In this document: positions 53,530 to 62,613 of the stretch, piece by piece | Numbering within the stretch: the first letter of the stretch is position 1 | How the letters are laid out: every line of letters starts with the position of its first letter | Notes under the pieces: generated by a model | Database searches by the model: none | Told to the model about the DNA's origin: nothing | What the model saw: the letters and a program-made list of their open reading frames with translations, nothing else | Translations under genes and position numbers: made by a program | Assembly: GCA_963727075.1 (NCBI GenBank) | Contig: CAVSET010000006.1 | Coordinates: 1,798,001 to 1,862,000, forward strand | Length of the DNA stretch: 64,000 nucleotides | Reading direction: 5' to 3' | Source: Bog-756 sp963727075 | GTDB lineage: Bacteria; Actinomycetota; Acidimicrobiia; Acidimicrobiales; RAAP-2

Positions 53530-54835
53530 TCACGCGCCACCCAGGGAGGGATAGGGAGGGAAGGCGGCGCAGAGCTCGCGCACCTCGGCCCGCACCGCCG
53601 AGAGGACATCCTCGTCCTCGCGGTTCTGGAGGGTCCGGCCGATGAGAGCGCCGATGACCTGCATCTCGGACGTCCCCATGCCCGCTGTGGTCGGCGCGGC
53701 CGAGCCCAGCCGGAGGCCCGAGGTGATGAACGGCGAGCGGGGATCGTCGGGGATGGTGTTGCGGTTGCAGGTGATGCCGGCCCGGTCGAGGACCTCCTGG
53801 GCCACCTTGCCGGTGAGCTCGGCGTCGAAGGTGCGCAGGTCCACCAGGACCTGGTGGTTCTCGGTGCCGCCGGACACCAGGCGGAAGCCGGTCTCGGCCA
53901 GCGACCGCCCGAGGGCGGCGGCGTTGGCCACCACCGCGGCGGCATAGGCGCGGAACTCCGGGCGGGCCGCCTCGGCAAAGGCCACCGCCTTGGCCGCGAT
54001 GACGTGCTCCAGCGGACCGCCCTGGAGCCCGGGGAAGACGGCGCTGTCCACCGATTTGGCCAGGTCGGAGTGGCAGAGGATGGCCCCGCCGCGGGGCCCG
54101 CGGAGCGTCTTGTGGGTGGTGAAGGTGACCACGTCGGCCACCCCCACCGGCGAGGGGTGCACCCCACCGGCGATGAGCCCGGCGGGATGGGCCGCGTCGA
54201 ACATGAACCGGGCACCGACCGAGTCGGCGATCTCGCGGAACGGCAACGGGTCGATGATGCGGGAGTAGGCGGTGGAGCCGGCCACGATGAGCTTGGGCTC
54301 CTCACGACGGGCGACGTCGGCCACCTGATCGAAGTCGATGACCTCCCCGGGCTTGTCCGGGTCGCCCGTCGCAGACGACACGCCATAGGAGACGAACCGC
54401 CAGACCTTGGACGTGATGCTGGCCGGCGACCCGTGGGTCAGATGCCCGCCGTGGTCGAGCCGCATGGCCAGGATGGTGTCGCCCGGCTCGAGGAGCGCCT
54501 GGTAGACGGCCAGGTTGGCCGTGGCCCCGGCATGCGGCTGCACGTTGGCGTGGTCGGCCCCGAACAAGTCGGTGGCCCGTCGGCGGGCCAGGTCCTCCAC
54601 CTCGTCGATGACCTGGTTGCCGCCGTAGTAGCGGCGGCCCGGGTAGCCCTCCGCGTACTTGTTGGTGAGCACCGAGCCCGACGCGGCCAGCACCGCCGGT
54701 GAGGTGAAGTTCTCGGAGGCGATGAGCTGGAGGGTGGTCGACTGTCGCTCGGCCTCCTCCCCCAGCAGGCGGCGGACCTCCGGGTCGCCGGCCGAGCCAC
54801 TGGTCGAACGGGGAACCGGCGACGGAATGGCTCAT
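53530..54835 (-). CDS. glyA: Serine hydroxymethyltransferase, one frameshift near 5' end
   Basis: About 434 residues of the PLP enzyme that makes glycine and methylene-THF from serine. LASENF-type sequence (QLIASENFTSPAVLAA), YYGGNQVIDEVEDLARRRA, FDAAHPAGLIAGG and TFTTHKTLRGPRGG with the PLP-binding Lys are present. The ATG at 54835 overlaps the rpiB stop (ATGA) and reads MSHSVAGSPFDQWLG; the rest begins in another frame. Removing one C near 54787-54793 joins them as WLGGDPEVRRLLGEEAERQ. Without correction the protein would lack about 48 residues including the substrate-binding N terminus. Confidence 0.93.
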
Positions 54836-55308
54836 GGGCTCGACCCCTGCCTCTCGAACTCGGCGATCTCCTCCAGTCGGCGCTGGTGCCGGCCGCCGTC
54901 GAACTCGGTGGAGAAGCCGTCGAACTCGGTGGAGAAGAAGGTGTCCACCGCGTCGACCGCCTCCGCCGGCCCGGTCGTCCGCCCGCCGAGGCAGATGACA
55001 TTGGCGTCGTTGTGGCGTCTGGCCAGGCGGGCGGTGGTCACGTCGTGAACCGTGGCCGCCCGCACCCCGGCCACCTTGTTGGCGGCGATGCCGATCCCGA
55101 TGCCGGTGCCGCAGACGGCGATACCGCGGTCGGCCCGACCCTCGGCCACGGCGTGGCCCACCGCCAACCCGAACTCGGGATAGTCGACCGAGACGTCCGG
55201 CGACCCGGTGCCGAGGTCGATGACCCGGTGCCCGGCGTCGGCCATGTGCTTGGCCAGGGTGGCCTTCAGCTCGAACCCGGCATGGTCCGAGCCGACGGCG
55301 ATGCGCAT
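54832..55308 (-). CDS. rpiB: Ribose-5-phosphate isomerase B
   Basis: A 158-residue RpiB/LacAB protein of the pentose phosphate pathway. It shows VGSDHAGFELK, Cys66 in AVCGTGIGIGIAANKV, His100 in RHNDANVICLGGR and the C-terminal GGRHQRRLEEI. Near residues 125-138 the heptapeptide FSTEFDG occurs twice in tandem, encoded by an exact 21-bp duplication, whereas the family normally has one copy before GGRH. ATG 55308 gives the standard N terminus. The stop overlaps the start of glyA. Confidence 0.94.
   Translation of the reverse strand: MRIAVGSDHAGFELKATLAKHMADAGHRVIDLGTGSPDVSVDYPEFGLAVGHAVAEGRADRGIAVCGTGIGIGIAANKVAGVRAATVHDVTTARLARRHNDANVICLGGRTTGPAEAVDAVDTFFSTEFDGFSTEFDGGRHQRRLEEIAEFERQGSSP
54896..54937. 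repeat. 21-bp exact tandem duplication inside rpiB
   Basis: The plus-strand unit CCGTCGAACTCGGTGGAGAA plus one G occurs at 54896-54916 and again at 54917-54937 without mismatch. It preserves frame and doubles the peptide FSTEFDG. An exact copy with no divergence implies a recent event, or an assembly artefact. Confidence 0.95.
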
Positions 55309-56179
55309 GGTCCGAGTGTACCGAGGGCGAATCGGCCCCGAGGGCTCAGACGGGGTGTCCCCGATGCCGGACGAAGTGGCGGGGAGGATGGCTCTTCTCC
55401 CGATCCCGACGACCGCCCGGTCGGTACCGGAGCGGGAGCCTGGCCCGGAGACGCCGACGCGGCCCCGCTCGCCTGGTGATGGGGGAAGATGATGTCCGAT
55501 GCCTGGTCGAGTGTGACCCGGGGGTAGAGCACCTTGATGCACCCGAAGGCCAGCACACCTCCCACCAGCTGGGCGGCGATGAAGACGGGAGTGGACGATG
55601 GCGCAATGCCGGCGAACGTGTTCGAGAACATGCGTCCGATGGTGATCGCCGGATTGGCGAAACTGGTGGAGCTGGTGAAGAAGTAGGCGGCACCGATGGA
55701 GGCACCGACGGCGGACGGTGCCGAGCGACGCCGATCCGTCCTCGACAACGAGAAGATCACCAGCAGCAGCCCGAGGGTGGCGATGACCTCGGAGAGGAAA
55801 TGGGCGCCGGAGGCCCGGTGCTTGGTCGAGATCGAGACGGCCGCCTCGCTGTACATGACGTTGGCCAGTACCGCCCCGCCGACGCAGCCGGACACCTGGG
55901 CCGGGAGGTAGAGGCCGGTTTCCCGCCACGGCAGGCCCCCGAACGCGGAGTCGACGAACGACACCACCGGGTTGAGGTGGGCGCCGGACACGGGTCCGAA
56001 CATCAGGATGATGGCGTAGAGCCCGGCGGCGGTGGTGGCGCCGTTCTCGAACAGCTGGAGCCCGACATTCCCCGGAGACAACCGCTGGGCGGGATGCCCG
56101 AGCCGATGACGATGGCCGCCAGGAAGGCGCTGCCCAGGAATTCGGCACTCAGGCGCCGCCACAGTGGATTGTCAGTCAC
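55266..56179 (-). CDS. AqpS-like aquaglyceroporin (arsenic-linked MIP channel), one frameshift
   Basis: A MIP-family channel with pore motifs GAHLNPVVSF (NPV instead of NPA) and SFANPAITIGR, as in the aquaglyceroporins found in ars operons. The N-terminal helix (RRLSAEFLGSAFLAAIVIGS) lies in a second frame starting at GTG 56179 behind GGAGG; adding one base in the GGGCGGG run at 56087-56093 joins them. The apparent C-terminal tail after FPHHQ is low-complexity and overlaps rpiB by 43 bp, so the true end may be earlier. Next to arsI and arsR it probably passes arsenite or methylarsenite out of the cell. Confidence 0.8.
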
Positions 56180-56221
56180 GACGGGCCTCCGGGCAGATCG
56201 AACCGCCCCGCGCCCCGAACG

Positions 56222-56667
56222 TCAGCAACACGACGACGTAGGCCCGGCCACCGCCAAGTCGGGTCGGGTCGCACAGCAGGCAGCTCCACTGGACCGGGCC
56301 GATCGGAGCTCGCCGGCCGGCATCTCGGCATCGGCCAGAACGGTGTAGATCTCCCACGGCTCACCGCCGGGACCGTCGACCCGGACCTTGTCCTCCACGG
56401 CGAAGCAACACGACACCTGTTTCTCCGTGGCCGTCGCCAGGCCGGCTTCACTCAGCCGAACGTGCGCCGCCTGGACGTCGCGGTGCTCTCGACCTCGACC
56501 CCGTGATGGTTGAGCGAGCCGGCCGCCTGAGTGCTGTCTTCGACCAGGACCAGCTTGAGCGGCGGATCGGCAACGGTGAAATTTACGTCGCCGGGGCGGA
56601 CCCTGGCCGGTTCGGTGGCGAAGAGCTTCGAATAGAACTCGATGGCTCCGTTCAGATGCCCGTCCAA
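56222..56667 (-). CDS. arsI: ArsI-like C-As lyase (glyoxalase/VOC fold), one frameshift
   Basis: About 148 residues: AIEFYSKLFATEPARVRPGD, FTVADPPLKLVLVEDS, GSLNHHGVEVES, then in another frame AAHVRLSEAGLATATEKQ, the vicinal Cys pair in VSCCFAVEDKVRV and EPWEIYTVLADAE. These match ArsI, the Fe(II) dioxygenase that cleaves the carbon-arsenic bond of trivalent methyl- or aryl-arsenicals; Gln in AQV, His and Glu would bind iron. Adding one base near 56478-56483 joins the frames. Two further CC pairs lie in the C-terminal tail. No ATG was found; TTG 56667 is the likely start. Confidence 0.8.
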
Positions 56668-56988
56668 GCGACCGACCTGTGCTGTGCCGCCGTGGTCGAT
56701 GCACCGCTGCCCGAGGATCAGGCGGCTGAGCTGGCTCGGCTACTCGGTGCCCTGGCTGATCCGGTGCGATTGAGGCTGCTCTCCATCGTTGGGTCCCGAG
56801 CGGAGGTTTGTTCGTGCGATCTCGAGGCGCCGCTCGGGCGCAGCCAGCCAACGGTGTCGCATCACACCAAGGTCCTGGCCGATGCCGGCCTCCTCGTCGG
56901 GGAGAAGCGGGGTCGTTGGGTGTGGTGGCGGGTCGACCAGGCCCGCTTGGCCGCGGTGCGTCTGGCCCTGGGCGGAGCTCCCGACTGA
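56656..56988 (+). CDS. arsR: ArsR arsenite-responsive repressor
   Basis: A 110-residue ArsR/SmtB protein. It carries Cys9-Cys10 near the N terminus and Cys52/Cys54 in EVCSCDLEAPLG ahead of the recognition helix SQPTVSHHTKVLADAG. N-terminal CC plus a Cys near the helix-turn-helix is the As(III) site of the Corynebacterium glutamicum type of ArsR. ATG 56656 is favoured since it alone includes the CC. It is divergent from arsI and its 5' end overlaps the arsI start, so repression may act through sites inside both coding ends. Confidence 0.9.
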   Translation: MPVQATDLCCAAVVDAPLPEDQAAELARLLGALADPVRLRLLSIVGSRAEVCSCDLEAPLGRSQPTVSHHTKVLADAGLLVGEKRGRWVWWRVDQARLAAVRLALGGAPD

Positions 56989-57021
56989 TCCGGCGCCGGT
57001 GAGCCCGGGACCGCCAGCTGC

Positions 57022-58143
57022 TCAGGTGGGCGAGGGCTCGGCCGACACCGGTGGCGGAACGTCGCGGTTGCGGTAGCGCAGCTTGAATGCGCCATAGGCG
57101 AACGGGCCGGCCAGCAGGGGCAGCCAGTACGACGCCAGCCGGTAGGCCAGCGTGGCCAGGACCGCCTCGACACCACTCAACCCGGCCAGCACCAGCAGAC
57201 CGCTGAGGCTCGCCTCGACGATCCCGAGCCCGCCCGGTGTGATCGGGATCAGCCCGATGACCCCGGCGACGGCGTAGGCCAGCAGGACCAACGAGGCCCG
57301 TGGGTGGGCGCCGACGGCGCGGACGGCGAACAAGAGGCACAGGTAGTCGAACAGGAGCCGGCCGGCTGACAGCAACGTGGCCTGCCACCACTGCTGACCC
57401 AGCACCGTGCGGATCAGGTTCCGCTGCTCGATCAAGCGGTCCCCCAACCCACCGATCGGCTCGCGCTTGCGTAACAGCCGATTGCGAAGGGACTGAGCGG
57501 CCTCCCCCGTCGAATGCAGCGGCTTGTCGGTGGTCATGATCAGCACCCCGAACCCGACGAAGAACACGAACCCGATGGCGCCGATGACGGCGGCATCGAC
57601 CAGACCGGCGCTCACCGGCGACCCGAACAGCACCGCGGGTAGGGCGAAGATCGGCAGGGCCAACAGTCCCCCGATCCCGAGGAACGAGAAGGCAGTGAGA
57701 CCACCGACCGAATCGGCAGAGTCCATCCCGCTGGCGGCCAGCATGCGGAACTGCACCGCGGCGCCGGCCGCGGCACCCCCCGGCACGATCAGCGAGATCG
57801 AGTTGCCGGCGAGTTGGGCCGTGACGACCAGGAACCAACCTTTGGTACGCAGGGCGATGCGCTGCAACGAGAAGGTACAAGCGAAATGAGCGAACTCGGC
57901 GATGACCGCCGGGATGAACCAGAGCAGGTTGAGCGTGGCGAGCCGGGGCCAGGCGTGAAACACCGCCACCACCTCGGGAAGCACGAAGTAGAGCGCCACC
58001 CCACCGATGATGATGACGATCGACCGCTTGACGGCGGCCTTCCAGGGGAAGGGACGCTGCTGCTCTTGCTCGAATCTGACCTCGAACGAGCGCGGACCCC
58101 CGTCTCCACCGGCGGACACCGTGCTCACTCGGTCATGCTCCAA
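57022..58143 (-). CDS. UPF0104/lysylphosphatidylglycerol-synthase-TM family membrane protein
   Basis: A 373-residue protein with about eight or nine helices. Conserved pieces are QLAGNSISLIVPGGAAAGAA and PITPGGLGIVEASLSGLL, the paired glycine-rich motifs of the LPG_synthase_TM (UPF0104) flippase family. The soluble aminoacyl-transfer domain of true MprF is missing. Members are thought to move lipids or polyprenyl-linked sugars. It is convergent with arsR, only 33 bp apart. Confidence 0.83.
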   Translation of the reverse strand: MEHDRVSTVSAGGDGGPRSFEVRFEQEQQRPFPWKAAVKRSIVIIIGGVALYFVLPEVVAVFHAWPRLATLNLLWFIPAVIAEFAHFACTFSLQRIALRTKGWFLVVTAQLAGNSISLIVPGGAAAGAAVQFRMLAASGMDSADSVGGLTAFSFLGIGGLLALPIFALPAVLFGSPVSAGLVDAAVIGAIGFVFFVGFGVLIMTTDKPLHSTGEAAQSLRNRLLRKREPIGGLGDRLIEQRNLIRTVLGQQWWQATLLSAGRLLFDYLCLLFAVRAVGAHPRASLVLLAYAVAGVIGLIPITPGGLGIVEASLSGLLVLAGLSGVEAVLATLAYRLASYWLPLLAGPFAYGAFKLRYRNRDVPPPVSAEPSPT

Positions 58144-58178
58144 CCATCCCGCCGCCCACGGTAGTTGCCGACGCGGCG

Positions 58179-59309
58179 TCAGCCCTCGGCCAGCGCCACC
58201 GCGGCGGCCAACACGATGTTGGCGCCGCGAAGGTCACCCTGCAGCCCGCTCTCCATGCGGTTCATCACGTAGCAGACGGTCAGCCCGGCATCGAGGTCCA
58301 CGACGATGAGCGATCCCCCGTATCCGCCCCAGAAGCAGGCCCGGGGACCGATCGGCATCATCTCGGTGCTGAGCCCGTAGCCCATGCCGAAGCGATAGGG
58401 CATCCCGAGCACCAGATCGATCCCGTTGGACTGCTCCTCGAAGATGGTCTCGCAACCCGTGGGAGAGAGCAGTCGGACGCCTCGGACCTCGCCGCGTCCG
58501 GCGATCACCGATTGGACCATGGCCACGGAACGGGCATTTCCATGGCCGTTGGCAGCCGGGATCTCCGCTCGGCGCCACCACTCGTGCCGGGGCATGGTGG
58601 CATCGAGCGGTGGGTTGGACAGGGTTCTCACCGGCATGGCGTTCGGATCGAGCGCCCCGAAGTCGACGGTCGGCGGCGGGATGACGAGCGACACCCGCTT
58701 GTCCTCCGACTCGGGAAGACCGATGAAGAAGTCCGCCCCGAGCGGACCCGCCACCTCGCTGGCGAACCATGTCCCGATAGTCGTGCCGGTGATGCGGCGC
58801 ACGACCTCGCCGATCAAGAAGCCCTGGGTCACGGCGTGGTAGCCCGAGGTCGTCCCCGGCTCCCACCACGGTTCCTGAGCGGCCAACAACGAGGTGCACA
58901 ATTCCCAGTCGGCCAGCTCCTCCGGCTCGACATGCTCGGTCCAACCGGACAGACCAGCGGTGTGGCTCATCAGGTGGCGGACCTCGACCGCTGACTTGCC
59001 ACCGGCGGCGAACTCCGGCCAGTACCGGGCCACCGGGGCGTGAAAATCGAGGTCGCCCCGGTCGGCCAGCATCAGGGCGCAGAGGAAGGTCATGGTCTTG
59101 GTGGTCGACCAGACATTGGTGATGGTGTCCTCCTCCCAGGGCGAGGAGTGGCCCTCGTCGACGTATCCGCCCCAGACGTCGACTACCGGCTCGCCCTCGA
59201 GGAACACGGCGACCGCCGCCCCGACATCGGTTCCGGCGTCCAGGCTCGAGGCCAACGTCGAGGCCACGCCCTCGAAGCGTGGGTCCCATGTCCCCTTGAT
59301 GTCAGCCAT
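58179..59309 (-). CDS. Serine beta-lactamase-fold esterase (EstB/class C-like)
   Basis: A 376-residue protein. It shows the nucleophile motif Ser68-Thr-Thr-Lys71 (VWSTTKTM), HLMSHTAGLSGW, the second-base Tyr in SGYHAVTQGFLIGEV and a C-terminal CFWGGYGGSLIVVDLDAGLT. These are marks of class VIII esterases such as EstB, cytoplasmic hydrolases of short-chain esters, rather than secreted beta-lactamases, and no signal peptide is seen. ATG 59309 is chosen; ATG in a longer upstream extension is less likely. Confidence 0.85.
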   Translation of the reverse strand: MADIKGTWDPRFEGVASTLASSLDAGTDVGAAVAVFLEGEPVVDVWGGYVDEGHSSPWEEDTITNVWSTTKTMTFLCALMLADRGDLDFHAPVARYWPEFAAGGKSAVEVRHLMSHTAGLSGWTEHVEPEELADWELCTSLLAAQEPWWEPGTTSGYHAVTQGFLIGEVVRRITGTTIGTWFASEVAGPLGADFFIGLPESEDKRVSLVIPPPTVDFGALDPNAMPVRTLSNPPLDATMPRHEWWRRAEIPAANGHGNARSVAMVQSVIAGRGEVRGVRLLSPTGCETIFEEQSNGIDLVLGMPYRFGMGYGLSTEMMPIGPRACFWGGYGGSLIVVDLDAGLTVCYVMNRMESGLQGDLRGANIVLAAAVALAEG

Positions 59310-59427
59310 CGCCCTCGACCTCCTGGTTCGCTCGTGGCCCCCGATCATCCCACGGTCGGGATGACCAGGCACTCCACCACCGGTCAGTGGTCTGACCCGG
59401 GATCGGTACCCATTAGCCTGGTGGGCC

Positions 59428-59910
59428 GTGAGCGACACCACTTCCCCCCAGTTGACCCAAGACACCTACGACCGGCTCCAGACCGAGCTGGAGGATCTCA
59501 CCACCCGCGGGCGGCTGGAGATCGCCGCCGCCATCGAGTCGGCCCGGGCCTTGGGCGACCTGTCGGAGAACGGCGACTACCACGCAGCCAAGGACTCGCA
59601 AGGCAAGATGGAGTCGCGTATCCGCCAGCTCCAGCGCCTGCTCAAGTCGGCGAGCATCGTCGGCGGCGAGGACGGCGATGGGACGGTCACGGCCGGCACC
59701 GTGGTGACCCTGCGCTACGAGGGCGACCCCGAGGACGACACCGCCGACTTCTTCGTCGGGTCCATCGAGGAACGCCACGTCGATCTCACCGTCGTCTCCC
59801 CCGGCTCGCCGCTCGGCCAGGCCCTCCTCGGCCATGCCGCCGGGGACAAGGTGGAATATGCCGCGCCGGGCGGTACCCTCAAGGTGCAGATCGTCAGCGT
59901 AGGGAACTGA
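59428..59910 (+). CDS. greA: Transcription elongation factor GreA
   Basis: A 160-residue factor that binds the RNA polymerase secondary channel and stimulates cleavage of backtracked RNA. An N-terminal coiled coil has the tip acidic motif DLSENGDYHAAKD (44-56), and a C-terminal FKBP-like domain has TVVTLRYEGD and SPGSPLGQALLGHAAGDKVE. GTG 59428 gives standard length. It lies 32 bp upstream of leuC on the same strand. Confidence 0.95.
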   Translation: MSDTTSPQLTQDTYDRLQTELEDLTTRGRLEIAAAIESARALGDLSENGDYHAAKDSQGKMESRIRQLQRLLKSASIVGGEDGDGTVTAGTVVTLRYEGDPEDDTADFFVGSIEERHVDLTVVSPGSPLGQALLGHAAGDKVEYAAPGGTLKVQIVSVGN

Positions 59911-59942
59911 CGGCCCGGGTCTCGACGCAGGGACGTGACACC

Positions 59943-61354
59943 ATGACAGACGCACCCCGCACCATGCCGCAGAAGGTCTGGGATGGCCACGTGGTCCACG
60001 CCGGCACCGGGGACGAGCCCGACGTGATCTTCATCGACCTCCACCTCATCCACGAGGTCACCTCTCCCCAAGCCTTCGACGGCTTGCGGATGGCCGGACG
60101 GGGCGTGCACCGGCCGGATCTCACCATCGCCACTGCCGACCACAACGTGCCGACGACCGATATCGACAAGCCGGTGGCCGATCCCATCTCGGCGACGCAG
60201 CTGGCCGTCCTGGCCCGCAACTGCTCGGAGTTCGGGATCACCTGCTACCCCATGGGCCATGCCAATCAGGGGATCGTCCACATCATCGGGCCGGAGCAGG
60301 GGCTGACCCAGCCGGGGATGACCATCGTCTGCGGGGACAGCCACACCTCCACCCACGGGGCGTTCGGCGCGCTGGCCTTCGGCATCGGTACGAGCGAGGT
60401 GGAGCACGTGCTGGCCACCCAGACCCTTCCCCAGCGCCGGCCGGCCTCCATGGCCGTGACCGTGGACGGCCGCTTGCCCGCCGGGGTCACGGCAAAGGAC
60501 CTGGTGCTGGCCATCATCGGCCAGATCGGGACCGGCGGTGGCGGCGGTCACGTCATCGAGTACCGCGGCTCGGCCATCGGCGCCCTCTCGATGGAGGGTC
60601 GGATGACCGTCTGCAACATGTCGATCGAAGCCGGGCGCGCGCCGGCATGATCGCCCCCGACGACGCCACCTTCGCCTATCTCGAGGGCCGGGACCACGCA
60701 CCGAAGGGTGCGGCCTGGGCCGAAGCCGTGTCCGACTGGCGGGCGCTGGCCACCGACGACGGGGCCACGTTCGACAAGGAGGTGTTCGTCGAGGCCGACG
60801 CGCTGGTCCCCTATGTGACCTGGGGCACCAATCCGGCTCAGGTGACCCGGATCGACGGGACCGTGCCCCATCCGGACTCCTACACCGACGCCGGCGAACG
60901 GGAGGCGGCCGCCCGGGCCCTCGAGTACATGGGGCTGGCCGGGGGAACGCGGTTGGCGGACATCGCGGTGGACACCGTCTTCATCGGTTCGTGCACCAAC
61001 GGGCGCATCGAGGACCTGCGTGCCGCGGCCGAGGTCGTGCGGGGCCGGAAGGTGCACCCCGGGCTCCGGGCGCTGGTCGTGCCGGGCTCCCACCGGGTGA
61101 AGGCTCAGGCCGAGTCGGAGGGGCTGGACTCGGTCTTCACATCGGCCGGGTTCGACTGGCGCGAGCCGGGCTGTTCCATGTGCCTGGCCATGAACCCGGA
61201 CAAGCTGGCCCCCGGCGAGCGAGCGGCGTCGACGTCGAACCGCAACTTCGAAGGCCGCCAGGGCCGCGGGGGACGCACACATCTCGTCTCGCCGACGGTG
61301 GCCGCGGCCACCGCAGTGGCCGGGCACTTCGCCATCCCTGACGAGCTCTCCTGA
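59943..61354 (+). CDS. leuC: 3-isopropylmalate dehydratase large subunit, one frameshift
   Basis: About 470 residues, close to the usual length, of the leucine-pathway aconitase-family enzyme. The first frame has VCGDSHTSTHGAFGALAFGI; the second has FIGSCTNGRIEDLRAAAEVV and GCSMCLAMNPDKLAPGERAA, supplying the three cluster cysteines. At about 60632-60636 one base is missing: GAAGCCGG-GCGCGC must gain one to read SIEAGARAGMIAPDD. As it stands the protein would stop at 60650 without any cluster ligand. It overlaps leuD by one base (TGATG). Confidence 0.93.
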
Positions 61355-61947
61355 TGCGAGCCCTGCGACTGGTCAGCGGCAGAGCGGTCCCCCTCGACCG
61401 ATCCGATGTGGACACGGACCAGATCATCCCGTCCGACTGGCTGAAGCGTGTGGAACGCACGGGATTCGGTGCCGGCCTGTTCGCGGAGTGGCGAGACGAT
61501 CGCGACTTCGTGCTCAACCACGAGGAGTTCGCCGGAGCCACCATACTGGTGGCTGGCCCGAATTTCGGTACCGGCTCCTCCAGGGAGCACGCGGTGTGGG
61601 CGTTGCTGGACTACGGGTTCGAGGCCGTCGTCTCGCCGGGTTTCGCCGACATTTTTCGCAACAACTGCACCAAGGCCGGATTGGTGCCCGTCGAGGTCGC
61701 GCCGGACATCGGGCGTCGCCTCCTCGATGCCGTGCTCGCCGATCCCACCCTGGAGATCACCATCGACATCGAGCGGGGGACACTGGAAGCCCCGTCCGCT
61801 CACATCGAGACCGAGTTCCCGCTCGACGAGTTCACCCGGGCGCGGCTCGTCAACGGGTGGGACGACATCGGCCTCACGCTGCGCTACCAGGACGACATCG
61901 AGGCCTATGAGGACCGCCGTCCGGCCTGGCTCCCGACGACTCGCTGA
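61354..61947 (+). CDS. leuD: 3-isopropylmalate dehydratase small subunit
   Basis: A 197-residue swivel-domain subunit that pairs with LeuC. It shows DRSDVDTDQIIPSDWLKRVE, GPNFGTGSSREHAVWALLDY (substrate-binding loop) and FADIFRNNCTKAGLVPV. The ATG at 61354 shares its first base with the leuC stop. It ends the greA-leuC-leuD run. No leuA or leuB is in the window. Confidence 0.96.
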   Translation: MRALRLVSGRAVPLDRSDVDTDQIIPSDWLKRVERTGFGAGLFAEWRDDRDFVLNHEEFAGATILVAGPNFGTGSSREHAVWALLDYGFEAVVSPGFADIFRNNCTKAGLVPVEVAPDIGRRLLDAVLADPTLEITIDIERGTLEAPSAHIETEFPLDEFTRARLVNGWDDIGLTLRYQDDIEAYEDRRPAWLPTTR

Positions 61948-62613
61948 CCGGAGCAGCCGGGGTCACCCAGACCGGGGCCGGAGCGCCGCGGTCAGTGGGA
62001 GGGGAAGCGAGTACCGGGTCCCCGGCGCCGACTACCACGAGGGGCAGGGGGGCAGCCGACGTCGGGGGACCCGAGGGTGAGTCGCGAGTGGCAATTCCTG
62101 TCTCGCAACTTCGAACTTGTGCTCCTCGGCGTATGAAGTCTGGTCAATGGATCAGGGCGCAACGCCACCGCGACAAACGGTACACGAATGGGAGACGCAG
62201 ATCGGGTATCTCCGACGCCGGCCATGACAGGCCGGCTGCATCTGCCATCCCTGGCATCGATCCGCTTTCCGTGCCAGCGCAATGGTTCTCCCCTGGATGG
62301 AGCCGCCGATTCGTCGCTCCGCCATCCGTTTCGATGGCGATGTCCTGCACTCCAGCGCTCATGGTATGCCCGCGCCTTCAGGCGGTCAACGAAATTCTGA
62401 CAGCACATCGGCAATTGCCCCTTTGCCACTGAGCGTGAGATTTTCAGCCCGGTAGGGGTCCGGCATCCTTCGTGTCACTGTCAATGTTGGAACCGAGAGA
62501 TGCCACACAGAGTGCCGAACGGCGGCCCGATGACCGCCCGACCCGCGTCACCATCTGCTCTCGTCGAGCGGCAGCCTCATCGGTGATCGGGCCCCCATGC
62601 CGGATGGGGCGAC
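61948..62613. other. Gene-poor stretch of about 666 bp with a hairpin
   Basis: No convincing gene is seen between leuD and the hydrolase. Codons here look unlike the flanks: the usual strong third-position GC bias is weak after about 62080, and similar-length open frames exist on both strands without ribosome-binding sites or recognisable domains. A perfect hairpin GCCGGCC-N6-GGCCGGC sits at 62217-62236 without a T tract. I see no transposase remnant, tRNA, tmRNA or RNase P signature. It may be a degraded gene or hold an unrecognised RNA. Confidence 0.5.
62217..62236. repeat. Perfect inverted repeat, 7-bp arms
   Basis: GCCGGCC (62217-62223) and GGCCGGC (62230-62236) flank the loop ATGACA. 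It would form a stable hairpin in RNA of either strand. The lack of a following U run argues against a simple intrinsic terminator, though actinobacterial terminators often lack one. It lies 270 bp downstream of leuD. Confidence 0.6.

Noticed and set aside
58179..59309. Beta-lactam resistance gene
   Set aside because: The protein has no signal peptide and its motifs fit EstB-like class VIII esterases better than secreted class C beta-lactamases.
62217..62236. Intrinsic terminator for leuCD
   Set aside because: The hairpin is 270 bp past leuD and lacks a T tract, so it is reported only as an inverted repeat.
61992..62432. Overlapping open frames of about 145 codons on both strands
   Set aside because: They mirror each other, lack ribosome-binding sites and show no domain or codon bias, as expected of stop-poor GC-rich DNA.
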